From assembly GCA_013041925.1 (NCBI GenBank), contig JABDRB010000021.1, positions 62,001 through 126,000 on the forward strand: a stretch of 64,000 bases of DNA, written 5' to 3'. This stretch comes from Akkermansiaceae bacterium. Its GTDB lineage: Bacteria > Verrucomicrobiota > Verrucomicrobiia > Verrucomicrobiales > Akkermansiaceae. The notes beneath the pieces are model-generated. The model was not told where the DNA came from. It searched no databases and was given only the letters and a program-made list of their open reading frames with translations. Shown here piece after piece: positions 29,510-38,149 of the stretch. Position 1 is the stretch's first letter. The number at the start of each line of letters is the position of its first letter. The position numbers and the translations under genes are program-made.

Positions 29510-30340
29510 TCATAATGTCATGTGGCTCAGGTAGTCGCGAGCTCCGCGGGCCTCGCTCATGGCCTGATGATAGTTCTCGCCGTGCCGACCTGAAAGCTCG
29601 AGGATCAGAGCACCGCGGAAGTTCCAATGCTCCAGCTGAGACAGCACTTGACGCCAATCGACGTGGCCCTCCCCAGGAGGAAGATGAGCATCGCTGTCGC
29701 CCCGGTTATCGTTGACATGCACCATTCTCAGGTGACTCGAGAGCTTGTGTACCACCGATGCGAGATCGCCCGCGAGATGGGCATGCCCCGTATCCAGACA
29801 GGTTCCCACATTATCACTCTCGGCAGACCCCATGATGTAGAGCATATCTCGGGTTCGTCCAAACAACAGGTGAGGAAGCATGTTTTCCAAAAGCAGAATC
29901 AGGCCAAGTTCATCGCAGCGTTTGGCAACGGTATTGACCGATTCACAAGCACGCTCGAGGTGGTCGTAAAACTCCTCGGCAGGTGGGCGACCTTCTCTTT
30001 CCGGACCAGGATGAAGCACGATGTGTTTGACCCCTAAAGTCGCTGCCGCCTCCGCCGCTTTGATTAATTCCTTCACCGATTTTTTTTTGATCTCATCATC
30101 CAAGGAGGTGATGTCAATATGATCCGCAAAGGGGGCGTGAAAGGAAAAAGGATCGAGTCCCACTTCTCTGATCCTACGGGCGGCGACTTTTACCTTTGCG
30201 TCGTCATGGTAGTCCAGATGCTTAGGAAACGAACACACTTCGATCATGCTGAACCCCCCGTCACGCACAACCTCGAGGATATCGAGGATGTCGGATTGAT
30301 AAAAACAGCCGGTTGATATTCCGATAGGCCAATCGCTCAT
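29510..30340 (-). CDS. Xylose-isomerase/endonuclease IV-like TIM-barrel protein
   Basis: A 276-residue AP_endonuc_2 (PF01261) family protein, annotated generally as sugar phosphate isomerase/epimerase. The metal and substrate ligands are all in place: FHAPFADH, HIVLHPG, LLLENM, CLDTGHAHLAGD, RMVHVNDNRGDSDAHLPPGEGHVDW (split here for the reader as HVNDN and DAHLPPGEG), and the late ILELSG glutamate. The set covers the positions of the nine zinc ligands of endonuclease IV as well as the four used by sugar isomerases, so the motifs alone do not choose between them. Its ATG overlaps the stop of the primase-like gene (ATGA), so translation is likely coupled. Confidence 0.8.
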   Translation of the reverse strand: MSDWPIGISTGCFYQSDILDILEVVRDGGFSMIEVCSFPKHLDYHDDAKVKVAARRIREVGLDPFSFHAPFADHIDITSLDDEIKKKSVKELIKAAEAAATLGVKHIVLHPGPEREGRPPAEEFYDHLERACESVNTVAKRCDELGLILLLENMLPHLLFGRTRDMLYIMGSAESDNVGTCLDTGHAHLAGDLASVVHKLSSHLRMVHVNDNRGDSDAHLPPGEGHVDWRQVLSQLEHWNFRGALILELSGRHGENYHQAMSEARGARDYLSHMTL

Positions 30341-31740
30341 AATAGTGTGTCTTTCTTGGTTGCGGCGAGTCTTTTTCGCCATGGTTTCAGATTACATCCC
30401 TGTGCATTAAAACAAAATCCCTGCTCCTGGGTGGACACGCAGTTGAAGTCCACAGACTCATCCAAACCCGTGGCAATTTGCCCGACAAATAGACGGGTGT
30501 AGAAATCCGCCCGCATTTCCGGAGAGTAAACATTCCAAACGCCGCTCCAGTCGTAACGAGCATCCTTGAAGACCCCCGCAATCATCGCCGCGATCTGGCG
30601 CGGACGTCCACCCAGAGCCAAGAGACATCGAACCACCAGCTTCATACCCGATGGCTTTAATAACAAATCATTCGGGTTCGCTACAATGTATGCCGCACAC
30701 GGTGGTAGATACTCCGTCACCCATGACATATCCAAATCCGTCGTCATCGGTATCTCATCATATTTCTGATGAAATCTCCGCAGAGGTGAATCCATATAGC
30801 GGCTGATCAATCGGCTCATCCCCTCCGACTGCTCGGGAATCCTTACACATGCACGATGCGCCAGCTCTTTGGTTTGATCTGCGGAATTTCTCATTCGTAA
30901 AGCGGTAGGCATGTCAACCTCATGCATCGGAATCGTAAAAATGGGGGGGATCGATTCCGCAATCCCCAAGGCTGCGGCCAAACCGCTTTTCCATGGTTTC
31001 AGATAATGGGTAAATGGCATCCGAATGACCCTTGTCCACAGCGGATCTCCATATTCAGAAATGTCAACCGAGATCATTTCGCGCGATCGGCCACCGCCCC
31101 CTACATTCACCGCTGTCATCTCCACAGGAACTTTACTTTCCGGAGCCGCGAACCTCTTGATCAGATGGGCAAGATATTCCATCACCAGACATAACCCATA
31201 AAAAGGAGGCTCCCATTTTTGAGAATACTCATGGAGTCTCAGCGAACTGAAAGGAATAGGGCTACCTTCGGGAGTATTTTTTGGCATCAATGCGGTAAGT
31301 TGCGCCAGGGCATCGGAATTTTGATCGATCCTCCACACAAAGTGATGCCCTTGACCCGTAAGAAGGTGAAGTGGCCTGATCCCACACTCGAGTAATTCTT
31401 GCTCAATCACATCAATCACAGGTTGTTGCAATGCAAAGGAACGCACAGGGTTCAAGTAACACTCCGCCGGCGAGTCAAAGTTGACATACTCAATATCAAG
31501 ATGCGCCAACAACGATTTTCGATCGAGCAAGGAACGGTCCATATCCCAGTCGTTGTCCATCAATACTGGCAAACGATCCACAGGTTCCATACACCCCGCT
31601 TGGATACGGCACCCATCCGCGTGGGTCACATACACCGCTGTCGCTTCGTCCAGCGTCTCACCGCCCAAAAACTCCAGAAACCTACGGTAAACGTGGGCAT
31701 CTGTATACACTCGGCTTATTGGTTCTTGCATCTGAATCAT
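30337..31740 (-). CDS. Putative PriS-PriL-like primase/polymerase-type protein
   Basis: No standard annotation is recognised. Numbered from ATG 31740 (467 aa), a first half carries the three motif types of archaeo-eukaryotic primases: LDIEY with Asp82/Glu84, LLTGQGHHFVW with His132 about 45 residues later, and MISVDIS with Asp226. The second half resembles the iron-sulfur domain of PriL: LPPC (Cys348), a hydrophobic helical stretch with LALGGRPRQI, FYTRLFVGQIATG, then DFNC (434), GFC (443) and GCN (449). This is inference from motif order and spacing, not from a search. Starts at 31785 and 31731 are also open. The 3' end overlaps the TIM-barrel gene, and dnaJ is divergent upstream. Confidence 0.5.
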   Translation of the reverse strand: MIQMQEPISRVYTDAHVYRRFLEFLGGETLDEATAVYVTHADGCRIQAGCMEPVDRLPVLMDNDWDMDRSLLDRKSLLAHLDIEYVNFDSPAECYLNPVRSFALQQPVIDVIEQELLECGIRPLHLLTGQGHHFVWRIDQNSDALAQLTALMPKNTPEGSPIPFSSLRLHEYSQKWEPPFYGLCLVMEYLAHLIKRFAAPESKVPVEMTAVNVGGGGRSREMISVDISEYGDPLWTRVIRMPFTHYLKPWKSGLAAALGIAESIPPIFTIPMHEVDMPTALRMRNSADQTKELAHRACVRIPEQSEGMSRLISRYMDSPLRRFHQKYDEIPMTTDLDMSWVTEYLPPCAAYIVANPNDLLLKPSGMKLVVRCLLALGGRPRQIAAMIAGVFKDARYDWSGVWNVYSPEMRADFYTRLFVGQIATGLDESVDFNCVSTQEQGFCFNAQGCNLKPWRKRLAATKKDTLL

Positions 31741-31918
31741 GCTTACAATTGCAACATAACCTAGGGCACGCCTCAGCCTCTGCATAACTTGTCACGTTCT
31801 CGGCAGCTCTTGGCAAGACACTCCGCCCAGGACCCATATCAATTGACGCACATCTGCCCTCAAGGGATGCATAGCATTCTCTATCATGCGGCATCATCCT
31901 AGTCTTTACCTCTTTGTT

Positions 31919-32872
31919 ATGAAGTTCCGTGACTATTATCAAACGCTCGACGTCTCCCGTGACGCGAGTCAGACGGAAATCCGCAAAGCCTTCCGTAAAC
32001 TCGCACGCAAGTATCACCCCGATGTCGCCAAGGACCCATCATCGGCCGAAGATCAATTCAAGGAGATCAACGAAGCCTACGAGGTCCTCGGCGATCCAGA
32101 GAAACGTAAGAAATACGATACGCTCGGCCATGATTGGAAACACCGCGAGCAAGGGGCTTCGGGTTCCGCCAGTGCGGCCAGCTTTGACCATCACTTCCAA
32201 GGCACCGGCTTCAGTGATTTTTTCGAGCAAATGTTCAGTTCCGGCGGGTATGGTCAGGCAGCGGATTTGCGTGGATTTGGATCCACATCTTCAGGTCATC
32301 GCAAACCCGTCCCTCAGCGTGGGCACGACACCCATGCCGATATCCTCGTGTCCTTGGATGAGGTCATCCATGGAACAGAACGCGCATTGAGCCTGCGCCA
32401 GATCAATCGCGAAACCGGTGCCAGCGAACTCAAAAAATCGCGCATCCGCATCCCCAAGGGGGTCAACGAGGGGCTCATGATCCGTTGTGCTGGACTCGGA
32501 GAACCTGGCTTCCATGGAGCCCCACCTGGCGACCTCTTTCTCCGTGTCCGCTTGGAAAAACACCCCATCTTCCGTGTCGTCAACGCCAACCTCTATTCCG
32601 ATCTACCACTGGCCCCTTGGGAGGCCATTTTGGGCACGGTGACCACGGTTCCGACACCCGATGGGGAGGTCCGAATCAAGATTCCGCCGATGACGGCGAA
32701 CGGCACAGAACTCAGGATCAAAGGGGAAGGACTGGTTCACGGTGATCAGGCCACCCGAGGCGACCTATACACTGTAGTGCAGATCACCAACCCCATTGCT
32801 CTTTCAGAAAAAGAAAAGGAACTCTGGAAACAACTCGCCGCCGCCTCGTCATTCAACCCCCGAACCCCGTAA
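31919..32872 (+). CDS. cbpA: DnaJ-family co-chaperone of CbpA type
   Basis: A 317-residue J-domain protein that stimulates DnaK and may bind curved DNA, as CbpA does. The J domain (about residues 4-70) has YYQTLDVSRDASQTEIRKAF and the HPD motif in YHPDVAKDP. A glycine/serine-rich linker follows, then two C-terminal substrate-binding domains (RIRIPKGVNEGLMIR; DLYTVVQITNPI). The cysteine zinc-finger of DnaJ is absent, as in CbpA. ATG at 31919 gives the family start MKFRDYYQTL. The cbpM-like gene is 24 bp downstream. Confidence 0.92.
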   Translation: MKFRDYYQTLDVSRDASQTEIRKAFRKLARKYHPDVAKDPSSAEDQFKEINEAYEVLGDPEKRKKYDTLGHDWKHREQGASGSASAASFDHHFQGTGFSDFFEQMFSSGGYGQAADLRGFGSTSSGHRKPVPQRGHDTHADILVSLDEVIHGTERALSLRQINRETGASELKKSRIRIPKGVNEGLMIRCAGLGEPGFHGAPPGDLFLRVRLEKHPIFRVVNANLYSDLPLAPWEAILGTVTTVPTPDGEVRIKIPPMTANGTELRIKGEGLVHGDQATRGDLYTVVQITNPIALSEKEKELWKQLAAASSFNPRTP

Positions 32873-32896
32873 CCCACCCCAGACAATCTCCAAGCC

Positions 32897-33223
32897 ATGA
32901 CCTATTGCTACCAACTCACCCGCATCTCCCGTAGCTCCCGATTCAGAGAACTCATGATCGACCTCAATGAAGCCGCGGAACTCTCCGACCTCCACCCTGA
33001 AATGATCGAGGAGTTCCTCCGTGGATCACTCATCCAAGGATTCAAGGACTCCCATGGTAAAATCTATTTCGATCAAGCTGGTATCTCCCGGCTCCGAAAA
33101 ATCGCCCAGCTTCAGCAACGCGAACACGCCAGCCTTCGAACCATCCGCTACATCATCGGACTTCTGGACTGCCTTGATGCCCGTGAACAAGAACTCCAAA
33201 CCCTGCGAGAGCTTCTCCGTTGA
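32897..33223 (+). CDS. cbpM: CbpM-type chaperone modulator
   Basis: A 108-residue MerR-like helix-turn-helix protein with IDLNEAAELSDLHPEMIEEFLRG and DQAGISRLRKIAQLQ, followed by a predicted helix. In other bacteria CbpM binds the J domain of CbpA and holds it inactive. Its position directly after cbpA supports that role. It is the second gene of the pair. Confidence 0.85.
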   Translation: MTYCYQLTRISRSSRFRELMIDLNEAAELSDLHPEMIEEFLRGSLIQGFKDSHGKIYFDQAGISRLRKIAQLQQREHASLRTIRYIIGLLDCLDAREQELQTLRELLR

Positions 33224-33346
33224 ACCCCGAATCAGGCCCAGTGAACGCAGCCACCTGAATCGTCTCTCTATCGTCTGACCAAAATGTGCATGATACATCA
33301 CAAAATGATCCTAGCGAATTCGCATTTCGTGCCTAGGATGCACGCT

Positions 33347-33646
33347 ATGAACGATGCCCCCATCAGAAAAAAAACGCCTCCCCAACAACGCAACATTCAC
33401 TTCTCCCTCCTCTCTCCGGTCAATAGCCGTGTCTACCTCACGGGGACCTTTAATGGCTGGTCGCCGAACTCCATTGAAATGGAACACACAGGCGACGGAC
33501 ACTTCCAGCAATCGATCGCACTCCCCAAAGGTCGTCATGAATACAAATTCATCGTGAATGACACATGGGTTGCCGACCCCACCTGCCCGCACTGGAAACC
33601 CAACGAACACGGCTCACTCAATAGCGTCATTCATATCCCTCACTAA
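33347..33646 (+). CDS. Stand-alone CBM48/AMPK-type glycogen-binding domain protein
   Basis: A 99-residue protein that is almost a single glycogen-binding domain: NIHFSLLSPVNSRVYLTGTFNGWS, the loop around residues 35-55, and YKFIVNDTWVADPTCP with the two conserved tryptophans. It has no catalytic part. ATG at 33347 (MNDAPIRKK) is chosen; the open frame starts at 33284. It sits 10 bp before glycogen synthase, so it may guide GlgA or another enzyme to glycogen. Confidence 0.85.
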   Translation: MNDAPIRKKTPPQQRNIHFSLLSPVNSRVYLTGTFNGWSPNSIEMEHTGDGHFQQSIALPKGRHEYKFIVNDTWVADPTCPHWKPNEHGSLNSVIHIPH

Positions 33647-33656
33647 ACTTCTTGCC

Positions 33657-35162
33657 ATGGGCACCCCACGTATCCTCATCGTCACCCCAGAAATCAGCTA
33701 TTTGCCAGAGAACCTAGGGAATATGGCACAGCACATGCGCGCCAAGGCAGGCGGACTGGCAGACGTATCCGCCTCCCTGGTCAGCGCCCTCTACCGCATC
33801 GGTGCCGACGTCCATGTCGCCATCCCCAACTACCGGCGCATGTTCAAGATCGAGGCATCCCAACTCATTGAGTCCGAACTCCGCCTCTATCACAGCAAAT
33901 TACCTGATGACCGGATCCATCTCGCTGAAGATCGCACATTCTATTATCGAGACCAAGTCTACAGCTCATACAGTCAGGAAAACCAGCACTCGTCGCTGGT
34001 TTTCCAACGTGAGGTGATCAATAATATCATCCCGCGCGTGCGTCCGGACATCATCCACTGCAATGACTGGATGACTGCGATGATACCCGCGATGGCGAGG
34101 CGCATGGGAATCCCCTCGCTCTTCACCATCCACAACATCCACACCGTCAAATTTCTACTCGAACACATCGAGGCATCAGGCATCGATACGGCCGAGTTTT
34201 GGCAGCATCTCTATTATGAATACCCCCCAGAGAGCTATGAACAGTGCCGATCCAACAACCCCGTCGACATGCTCGCCAGCGGTCTGTTTGCGGCACACTG
34301 GATCAACACCGTAAGCCCTAGTTTCCTCGATGAAATCGTCGAAGGCGAACACGCGGCCATTCCTCCCAGTATCCGCACCGAACTCCAAAACAAACGTCAT
34401 GCCGGCTACGCCTCCGGCATCCTCAACGCCCCCGACCCGAGCTACCATCCAGAATCCGACACGGCCCTCGTATCCAATTACAATTCCGATCACTTTGAGA
34501 AAGAGAAAAGTAAAAACAAAAAAGCCTTTCAAAAGCGTATGCGCCTCGATATCCGGCCAGACGCCCCCCTGTTCTTCTGGCCGTCCCGGCTCGACCCTAT
34601 GCAAAAAGGACCTGAACTTCTTTCTGGGATTCTCACCGAACTGGTTTCGGCCTACAAGGACGATTCGCTTCAGATTGCACTCGTCGCCGATGGCGAATAC
34701 CACGCCATTTTCCAAGATATCATCACCCTCGAAAACCTGCAGGGCTCGGTAAGCATTCAACCCTTTGACGAAAGCCTTTCGCGTCTCGGATTCGCGGCAT
34801 CTGACTTCATGCTGATGCCCTCGAAATTCGAACCCTGCGGACTCACCCAGATGATCGCCTTGAAATACGGCAGCCTCCCCATTGTTCGAGACACCGGCGG
34901 ACTGAAAGATACCGTGTCCCACCTCGATCCCAGTCAAGCACAAGGGAACGGCTTCGTTTTCGAAGACTACGACACGCAAGGGCTGAGATGGGCCATCGAC
35001 TGTGCCATGGACTTTTTCCATCGCCCCTCGAACAAAAAATCAGCTGAGATCCAACGGATCATGGCAGAGGCAACGACCCGCTTCACCCATGAACAAACCG
35101 CTGACCAATACGTCGCACTTTACGAAGAGATGTTAGGACGACCCTTGGAACCTGACGATTAA
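33657..35162 (+). CDS. glgA: Glycogen/starch synthase, GT5
   Basis: A 501-residue ADP-glucose (or UDP-glucose) glucosyltransferase that extends alpha-1,4-glucan. The nucleotide-sugar binding motif is KAGGLADVSASLVSAL near residue 24. The C-terminal GT-B motif has SKFEPCGLTQMIALKYGSLP, where the glutamates are spaced as in retaining GT5 enzymes, then VRDTGGLKDTV. Conserved HCNDWMTAM and FTIHNIHT are also present. ATG at 33657 gives the expected start. It follows the CBM48 gene and converges on a cytochrome gene. Confidence 0.93.
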   Translation: MGTPRILIVTPEISYLPENLGNMAQHMRAKAGGLADVSASLVSALYRIGADVHVAIPNYRRMFKIEASQLIESELRLYHSKLPDDRIHLAEDRTFYYRDQVYSSYSQENQHSSLVFQREVINNIIPRVRPDIIHCNDWMTAMIPAMARRMGIPSLFTIHNIHTVKFLLEHIEASGIDTAEFWQHLYYEYPPESYEQCRSNNPVDMLASGLFAAHWINTVSPSFLDEIVEGEHAAIPPSIRTELQNKRHAGYASGILNAPDPSYHPESDTALVSNYNSDHFEKEKSKNKKAFQKRMRLDIRPDAPLFFWPSRLDPMQKGPELLSGILTELVSAYKDDSLQIALVADGEYHAIFQDIITLENLQGSVSIQPFDESLSRLGFAASDFMLMPSKFEPCGLTQMIALKYGSLPIVRDTGGLKDTVSHLDPSQAQGNGFVFEDYDTQGLRWAIDCAMDFFHRPSNKKSAEIQRIMAEATTRFTHEQTADQYVALYEEMLGRPLEPDD

Positions 35163-35165
35163 TTT

Positions 35166-35639
35166 CTACGGTCCATAATACATGCCGTCATACTCAGGCT
35201 CATACTTGATGTAACAGGAGTCCAAAAACGCCACAACATCGATCAACTGAGCCACCGTCATCGTATCGTTCATCGATGGCATCGGCGAACCGGCATCGGA
35301 CCGTTTTTCTTTTGCAAGCGTTTCGAGATAATCCTTGGATATGACATGCTGCGGGTGAATGATCGACGTTACCAACTGCCCATAGGTTTTCACTTTATAA
35401 AACTCACCACCGAGGTGGATCTGCACCTTGGAGGGTTCTCGGACTTGCGGCAGAGTCTCGCCCGCGACGGAATGGCAACGGTGACATTCCATCCCCACAA
35501 ACACCACCTTCCCTCGCTCAATATCCCCCTCCGGCAAAACAAAGCCTTTGGCCATTTTCTTTTCCTTGCCGCCGCAGGCCACCAGCACCAACATTAAAAC
35601 CGTGACACCTGATTGCAGAATCCTTGTTGCCTTTTTCAT
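35166..35639 (-). CDS. Lipoprotein class I cytochrome c
   Basis: A 157-residue exported protein with a lipobox LVAC (Cys22) after a signal peptide, so it is probably anchored to a membrane through Lgt. One haem c site is present, CHRCH at residues 52-56, and a candidate axial methionine lies in the SPMPSMND segment near residue 118. It is likely an electron carrier. It converges on glgA with 3 bp between the stops, and nothing links the two functionally. Confidence 0.88.
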   Translation of the reverse strand: MKKATRILQSGVTVLMLVLVACGGKEKKMAKGFVLPEGDIERGKVVFVGMECHRCHSVAGETLPQVREPSKVQIHLGGEFYKVKTYGQLVTSIIHPQHVISKDYLETLAKEKRSDAGSPMPSMNDTMTVAQLIDVVAFLDSCYIKYEPEYDGMYYGP

Positions 35640-35837
35640 CTTTTCAATGGGTTGTTTACTCTCATGTGCAGTCTCTCATGGCATGAGCCAATCCCCTCAT
35701 CCTCTTTTGTCCTGTAATCGTCGTATCTTGCCTCCCTGCCACAGATGAGAACACCGGAGCTGATTCTCTCAACACACATCCACGGAGGATTCCCCATGTC
35801 CAGATGACAACTGTGCCATTTGGGTTTAGGTTGAATC

Positions 35838-36800
35838 ATGGAAATAACCTCCCAACAACTCAATCATCCATGGTTTGTTGCCGTATGGCCAGGCATGGGT
35901 AACGTGGCTGTCAGTGCGGGCTATTACCTGATGGCAAAGCTGCAAATGCGTCCATTGGCTGAATTCTACAGTAGGGAGCTTTTTGACCTCGATCACATCG
36001 AGGTGCACCAAGGGCTCATCAGCATCGGCAACCAGCCACGCAACCGCATCTTCGTTTGGTCAGACCCCAAGCAGCGTCACGACATCGTCCTCTTCATCGG
36101 TGAAGCGCAGCCACCCACGGGCAATTACTTGTTCTGCCGTAAACTCATGGATTATGCCAACGGTCTTGGAGTCGAAAAGTTGTTCACCTTTGCCTCCATG
36201 GCTACCGAGATGCATCCGGAACATGAGGCCCGCGTCTTTGGCGCAGCCACCGACAAAAAAACGCTGCACACACTGCAAAACCACCATCTCAATATCATTC
36301 AAGGGGGACAGATCAGTGGCCTCAATGGGACACTTCTTGGCGCGGCCAAAGAGCGCGGACTATCAGGTGCCTGCTTACTCGGGGAAATACCCCATATATT
36401 TTCTCAGCTCCCATTCCCCAAGGCCACCATGGCCATCCTCAAGGTGTTTACCAACATGGCCCATATCGATCTCGACCTCTCAGAGCTCGCTGGGCACGCC
36501 CAACAAATGGAAAGGGAGCTCGGTGGACTGCTCGCCCAAATCGAGAAAAAAATCTCACAACACCGCAACCAGCCGCCAGAGGAACCTTGGTCGATCGAGC
36601 CCGCCGTCACCATCGATGAAGAACAAGCACCCCGCATCAACGCCCAACAAAAAAAACACATCGAAAGGTTATTCAAACAAGCACTCGATGACCGATCAAA
36701 AGCTTATGAGCTGAAAGCCTTCTTGGACCGACTGGAGGTTTTTGACGATTACGAAGACCGATTCCTCGACTTGTTTCAAAAACCCGACGAGGATCGTTAG
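35838..36800 (+). CDS. PAC2-family protein
   Basis: The 320-residue protein belongs to the PAC2 group (proteasome assembly chaperone 2-like), common in bacteria and archaea with no settled role. Marks are WFVAVWPGMGNVAVSAGYYLMAKL at the N-terminus, PPTGNYLFCRKLMDYA near residue 95, and KLFTFASMATEMHPEHEARVFG. The C-terminal part is a long charged helix. It lies alone on its strand between the cytochrome and the AraC regulator. Confidence 0.8.
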   Translation: MEITSQQLNHPWFVAVWPGMGNVAVSAGYYLMAKLQMRPLAEFYSRELFDLDHIEVHQGLISIGNQPRNRIFVWSDPKQRHDIVLFIGEAQPPTGNYLFCRKLMDYANGLGVEKLFTFASMATEMHPEHEARVFGAATDKKTLHTLQNHHLNIIQGGQISGLNGTLLGAAKERGLSGACLLGEIPHIFSQLPFPKATMAILKVFTNMAHIDLDLSELAGHAQQMERELGGLLAQIEKKISQHRNQPPEEPWSIEPAVTIDEEQAPRINAQQKKHIERLFKQALDDRSKAYELKAFLDRLEVFDDYEDRFLDLFQKPDEDR

Positions 36801-36977
36801 TCACCCCCAAAGCCTGAGCGACGAACACCTTTTCTTCAGTTAGCTTCCTATCGTTTATCCTTGCCACCCTCCGCATCAAATGGGATAATACATATCGACG
36901 AAAAATCTTGAGTTAGCCCCCACCCCCTAACTCTGTAAATCTGAAGGTCAAAAAACCTCCATAACAACAGCCAACTC

Positions 36978-37904
36978 ATGGACTCACCAACGATACAAAC
37001 AGGAACACACGGCCCCGACCTCATCGAAAACCTCAAGCGATCTCCTTTTTACCAAGCCTGTCAGAATGCCTTCCGCGATGCGACCGATTTGCCGCTCACT
37101 GTGATTTCGGCACAGCACTCTGCCTTCAACCCATGCCACTCCAGCCCTCACCGGAACCCTTTCTGCCAAGGGATCAATGCATCACACGGAACATGCCGCG
37201 AATGTATCCGTGAGCAAGAGCACCTCTTATCTCATGCCGAGAAAAAAGCCTACACACACACCTGTTTCGCGGGTTTAACAGAGACCGCCGTCCCCTTGAG
37301 ACTGGGACACCAAACCATCGGATTCCTCAAAACAGGGCAAATACTCATCCATCAAATGAGCTCCGAACATGTGGCCCTCTTACGTCAAAAAATTGCAGCC
37401 TCTGGATACTCAGAGGCTGAATTAGATCATCTTTTTGAGCAATACAAACAGACACCCGTATTCGGTGAAACAAAATACGAAGCGATAATCACCCTGTTGA
37501 GTGTGATTTCACTTCAACTCACCGAGTTATTGAACCGTATCTTGCTGGAAAGCAAAACCAACGAGCCCGACATCATCCGCAAAGCCAAGGAACTCATCGC
37601 CGATCGGATTGATGAGAGAATATCACTTGGCGAAATATCCGATCAAGTCCACGTCAGTGTGTTTTATTTCTGCAAGCTCTTCAAACAATCCACGGGGATG
37701 ACGTTTACCGAGTATGTCAACCGACAACGTATCGAACTGGCCAAGGGGGAACTCAAAAATACGGAAAAACCCGTCACCGAAATCTCCTACTCCGTAGGGT
37801 TTCAATCGCTCTCCCAGTTTAACCGCTGCTTCCTTAAATACGCGGGTGAGGCACCCCGGGAATACCGCCAACATTCCCGCTCAAGCCTCAGCCTCGACTC
37901 CTAG
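36978..37904 (+). CDS. AraC-family regulator with an N-terminal PocR sensory domain
   Basis: A 308-residue transcription factor. The N-terminal PocR domain (about residues 20-170) holds a cysteine cluster (NPFCQG, GTCREC, THTCFAG) that is typical and may bind a metal or report redox state; AGLTETAVPLRLG is also typical. The C-terminal AraC double helix-turn-helix (about residues 205-300) has ISLGEISDQVHVSVFYFCKLFKQSTG and VGFQSLSQFNRCFLKYAGEAPREYR. It may act on the repeated sites found between it and hsp20, only 16 bp after its stop. Confidence 0.9.
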   Translation: MDSPTIQTGTHGPDLIENLKRSPFYQACQNAFRDATDLPLTVISAQHSAFNPCHSSPHRNPFCQGINASHGTCRECIREQEHLLSHAEKKAYTHTCFAGLTETAVPLRLGHQTIGFLKTGQILIHQMSSEHVALLRQKIAASGYSEAELDHLFEQYKQTPVFGETKYEAIITLLSVISLQLTELLNRILLESKTNEPDIIRKAKELIADRIDERISLGEISDQVHVSVFYFCKLFKQSTGMTFTEYVNRQRIELAKGELKNTEKPVTEISYSVGFQSLSQFNRCFLKYAGEAPREYRQHSRSSLSLDS

Positions 37905-37919
37905 GAAACCGGGTAAAAC

Positions 37920-37935
37920 TGGATATATGCACCTG
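37920..37935 (+). repeat. Outlying copy of the TGGAAATATGCACC motif
   Basis: TGGATATATGCACCTG matches the right arm of the inverted repeat at 38055-38103 in 14 of 16 positions and has the same orientation. Confidence 0.55.
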
Positions 37936-38054
37936 ACCGACCTGCTTGGTCTGGGTCGCTTGGGGGTCGGCCGTTTCGACCCCGCCCATCAACCGCCTGA
38001 TTCTGCAAGATTTGCAACGGCGGCAGCAAAAATTGCAGAGAATCGCATACACCA

Positions 38055-38103
38055 CTGGTGCATATTTCCACTATAGAGGTGGAAGGATGGAAATATGCAC
38101 CAG
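38055..38103. promoter_or_regulatory. 16-bp perfect inverted repeat upstream of hsp20
   Basis: CTGGTGCATATTTCCA (38055-38070) and TGGAAATATGCACCAG (38088-38103) are exact reverse complements with a 17-bp spacer. The element ends 46 bp before the hsp20 start. No T tract follows, so it reads as an operator for a dimeric regulator, perhaps the upstream PocR-AraC protein, rather than a terminator. Confidence 0.6.
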
Positions 38104-38149
38104 CAGGAAATCGACCAGCATCTAGTCACCTCCCCAACCCCCAATAACC

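Noticed and set aside
37927-38076. ORF reading MHLTDLLGLGRLGVGRF in the hsp20 upstream region
   Set aside because: The start lies inside the repeated operator-like motif and the stretch has no coding character; the repeats explain the region better.
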